Source of the DNA: Hippasteria phrygiana
Taxonomy: Eukaryota; Echinodermata; Asteroidea; Valvatida; Goniasteridae
Direction of reading: 5' to 3'
DNA: 64,000 nt
Assembly (NCBI GenBank): GCA_037893225.1
Contig: JAZGUH010000113.1
Span: 310,001-374,000, forward strand
The notes below the pieces were generated by a model. It had not been told where the DNA came from. It was given only the letters and a program-made list of their open reading frames with translations, and did no database searches. This document shows, one piece after another, positions 62,281 through 64,000 of this stretch (position 1 is the stretch's first letter; every line of letters starts with the position of its first letter). The position numbers were made by a program, and so were the translations under genes.

Positions 62281-63028
62281 CAGTGTTGTAGTTGAGACCA
62301 CAAAGTTCAAGACCAAGACCGCGACCTGATGTCCGAGACCGAGACCGAGACCTCAGACAAATCAGTACTGTAAATAATAGAAACATTTCAAAGCCACCTT
62401 TCTTTATTTTCAGTGGATTTTTAATGCTGTCCAACTGCTGTGAACATACGTGCTATCTGTGCATACAAAAGCAAAATATACCGGTAAATACTACCATGTA
62501 ATTTTCCGATTCCTGGGGTCAAATTTCACCAAGATGAGGAAACTTATCGGGCGAGTTACTGCGTGTGCTTTACTGTACGGTAGTCCAGGTACTGTACAAA
62601 TGTCCGCTTGCGCAACACGTAACTCATGGGCACCAAACTATTCTCGTGTATGTGACGAGTTCCAAGGCTGCGTTTTTCCACGTATGATCGATTCACTCTG
62701 CCTTCACTATGGGTCACATAGCCACAATGTGGTACAGGGAAAATGCGACCGGGCCACGCCACACCACCCTCCAAGAAAAACAAAAAATGCACATCACACA
62801 GGAGGGCAAGTGTGAAACTTACACTTTCAACGATTTGTCTTATTGGTTTATTTTTTCTATTTTTATAAGTTTTTGGCTGATTATGAAGTCAAGGTCTTGA
62901 AAGGTCTCGACACAAGACCCCAAGACCTTTGCTCTGAGACTGAGACCGAGTCTTCAAAATCGAGACCTCATAACAACCGAGACCTCAAAAATTTCAGTCT
63001 TGAGGTCTCGTCGCCGCCTACAACACTG
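62281..63028. mobile_element. hAT-like non-autonomous element 5 (GAGACC motif)
   Basis: TIR CAGTGTTGTAG perfect at both ends. Perfect 8-bp duplication ACTCTTGG at 62273-62280 and 63029-63036. Subterminal GAGACCGAGACC repeats lie at 62296-62360 and 62900-63010. 748 bp, no transposase. Confidence 0.92.
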
Positions 63029-63036
63029 ACTCTTGG

Positions 63037-64000
63037 CATACCTGCATTTGTTTGTATGTCCATACCATGACCCCTCAAAATGTTAATAGGGTCCTCGTAT
63101 GGACAAGAAGTCTGATTTTGTGATTGTTTGAGTTTGACCTTTCACTGACCCTGGAAGTTAAAATAAAAAAATAAAAAAATAAAAAATGTAGATCAACATT
63201 AGTTCTGTCTGATCCTCAAATATGAAAACCTTGTGAATTGCATTTCATGATGTTTCAAATATGACGGTTTAAAAATGTGCCCGATTTTCTTTTTTTTTGG
63301 CATGAAATTTGATACCGATGATGTCATCATGACATCATTACACTCTTGCGCATCTTGTTGTGCATGTATGTGTTCAGTTTGAGAACTTGATATGAGTTTG
63401 CATGTTTTCAAATTATTTTGGACAACTTATTGAGCAACAAAATGAAAGACAATAGGTGTTTGGGCTTGTACCCAAACAACTAATTATAACTACACATATA
63501 TATAGCCTGATCACATAATGTGTTTTTCAGATTTGGGGCAAAATGTGATGCAGGGTAATTTTTTTTAAAAATGGGATTATGGTCAAATTTAGTTGATAAA
63601 AACCTTCATTTCTCTTATTCCAAGGTTTTGTCCTGAATTTGCGTAAAATGCATTTTAGAGGCATTTAAGACACCAATGCATTGGTTTGCCAGTTACCAAA
63701 TTATTTATCTACATTTTAGTGCAATTGACCTTTGCCCTGTGTAAAGGATTTTTCCTTTTAATCAATGATCAGTAAACATGTTCGGTATACATACCGGCAA
63801 AGTTTAACAAAATTGATCGACAAAACGTACCGTTGCTATGGAAAACTATGAGGAATCATTTTTTAACATTTTTTTTAAGAAAGTGCAAACTTCCCAACCA
63901 TTTTTCTTAAAATTCAGTTCTTGTCCACATCATCAGTTATTATGTCATAACTTGGCAATAGAAAGTCCTATGAACATGGGGTTTTCAGTAAAATGAATCT
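63037..64000. other. TNS: Tensin intron 25, no exon found
   Basis: Contains an AAAATA low-complexity tract (63163-63187). I looked for the FGFVAR exon of the PTB domain and did not find it. Confidence 0.5.

Noticed and set aside
63529..63560. Possible next PTB exon (AG then KFGAKCDAG, GTAATT)
   Set aside because: The phase fits exon 25, but the residues after FG do not match FGFVAR and the exon would be only about 28 nt; coincidence is likely.

Overview
This is a window of animal nuclear DNA carrying one large multi-exon gene on the + strand, a tensin, embedded in introns packed with small DNA transposons and retroelement debris. Many repeats (short elements sharing terminal inverted repeats, tRNA-derived SINEs, LINE 3' fragments) resemble what is common in invertebrate deuterostomes. 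My best guess is an echinoderm, with moderate to low certainty, because that rests on the look of the repeats and on the tensin, not on a search.

Layout: 1-10286 is upstream or 5'-intron sequence with no host gene that I can support. It holds a minus-strand SINE, foldback elements, a piggyBac-like MITE split by a hAT-like element, and a broken Crypton-like fragment. The tensin coding sequence starts at an ATG at 10287 and runs through 25 exons to 61900. All 25 exons join in frame with GT/AG borders, apart from an uncertain 5' border for exon 13. Exons 1-9 (10287-30411) encode the PTEN-like phosphatase and C2 domains, exons 10-17 (31769-46467) a very long disordered linker, exons 18-20 (48529-50844) the SH2 domain, and exons 21-25 (53460-61900) a short linker and the first part of the PTB domain. 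The end of the PTB domain lies beyond the window. About 2,600 codons are visible, more than I recall for vertebrate tensins (about 1,300-1,900 residues).

Points of interest in the gene: the phosphatase loop keeps its catalytic Cys and the WPD Asp but has Pro where the CX5R Arg should be. A 36-nt symmetric exon between SH2 and PTB looks skippable. One 90-nt intron is open in frame. The linker carries repeated short motifs and an LD-like helix.

Points of interest outside the exons: five hAT-like non-autonomous elements (2166-3174, 10866-11470, 23265-25478, 58377-59052, 62281-63028) are bounded by 8-bp target duplications, and each has its own short subterminal motif repeated near its ends. A TTAA-flanked piggyBac-like MITE family has at least seven near-complete copies. 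A near-perfect hairpin with arms of about 64 nt lies at 19512-19646. One intron holds three pogo-like MITEs, one has a Tigger-like transposase remnant, one a Tc1-like element with inverted repeats of about 190 bp, and one an element filled with a short repeated motif and flanked by TAA.
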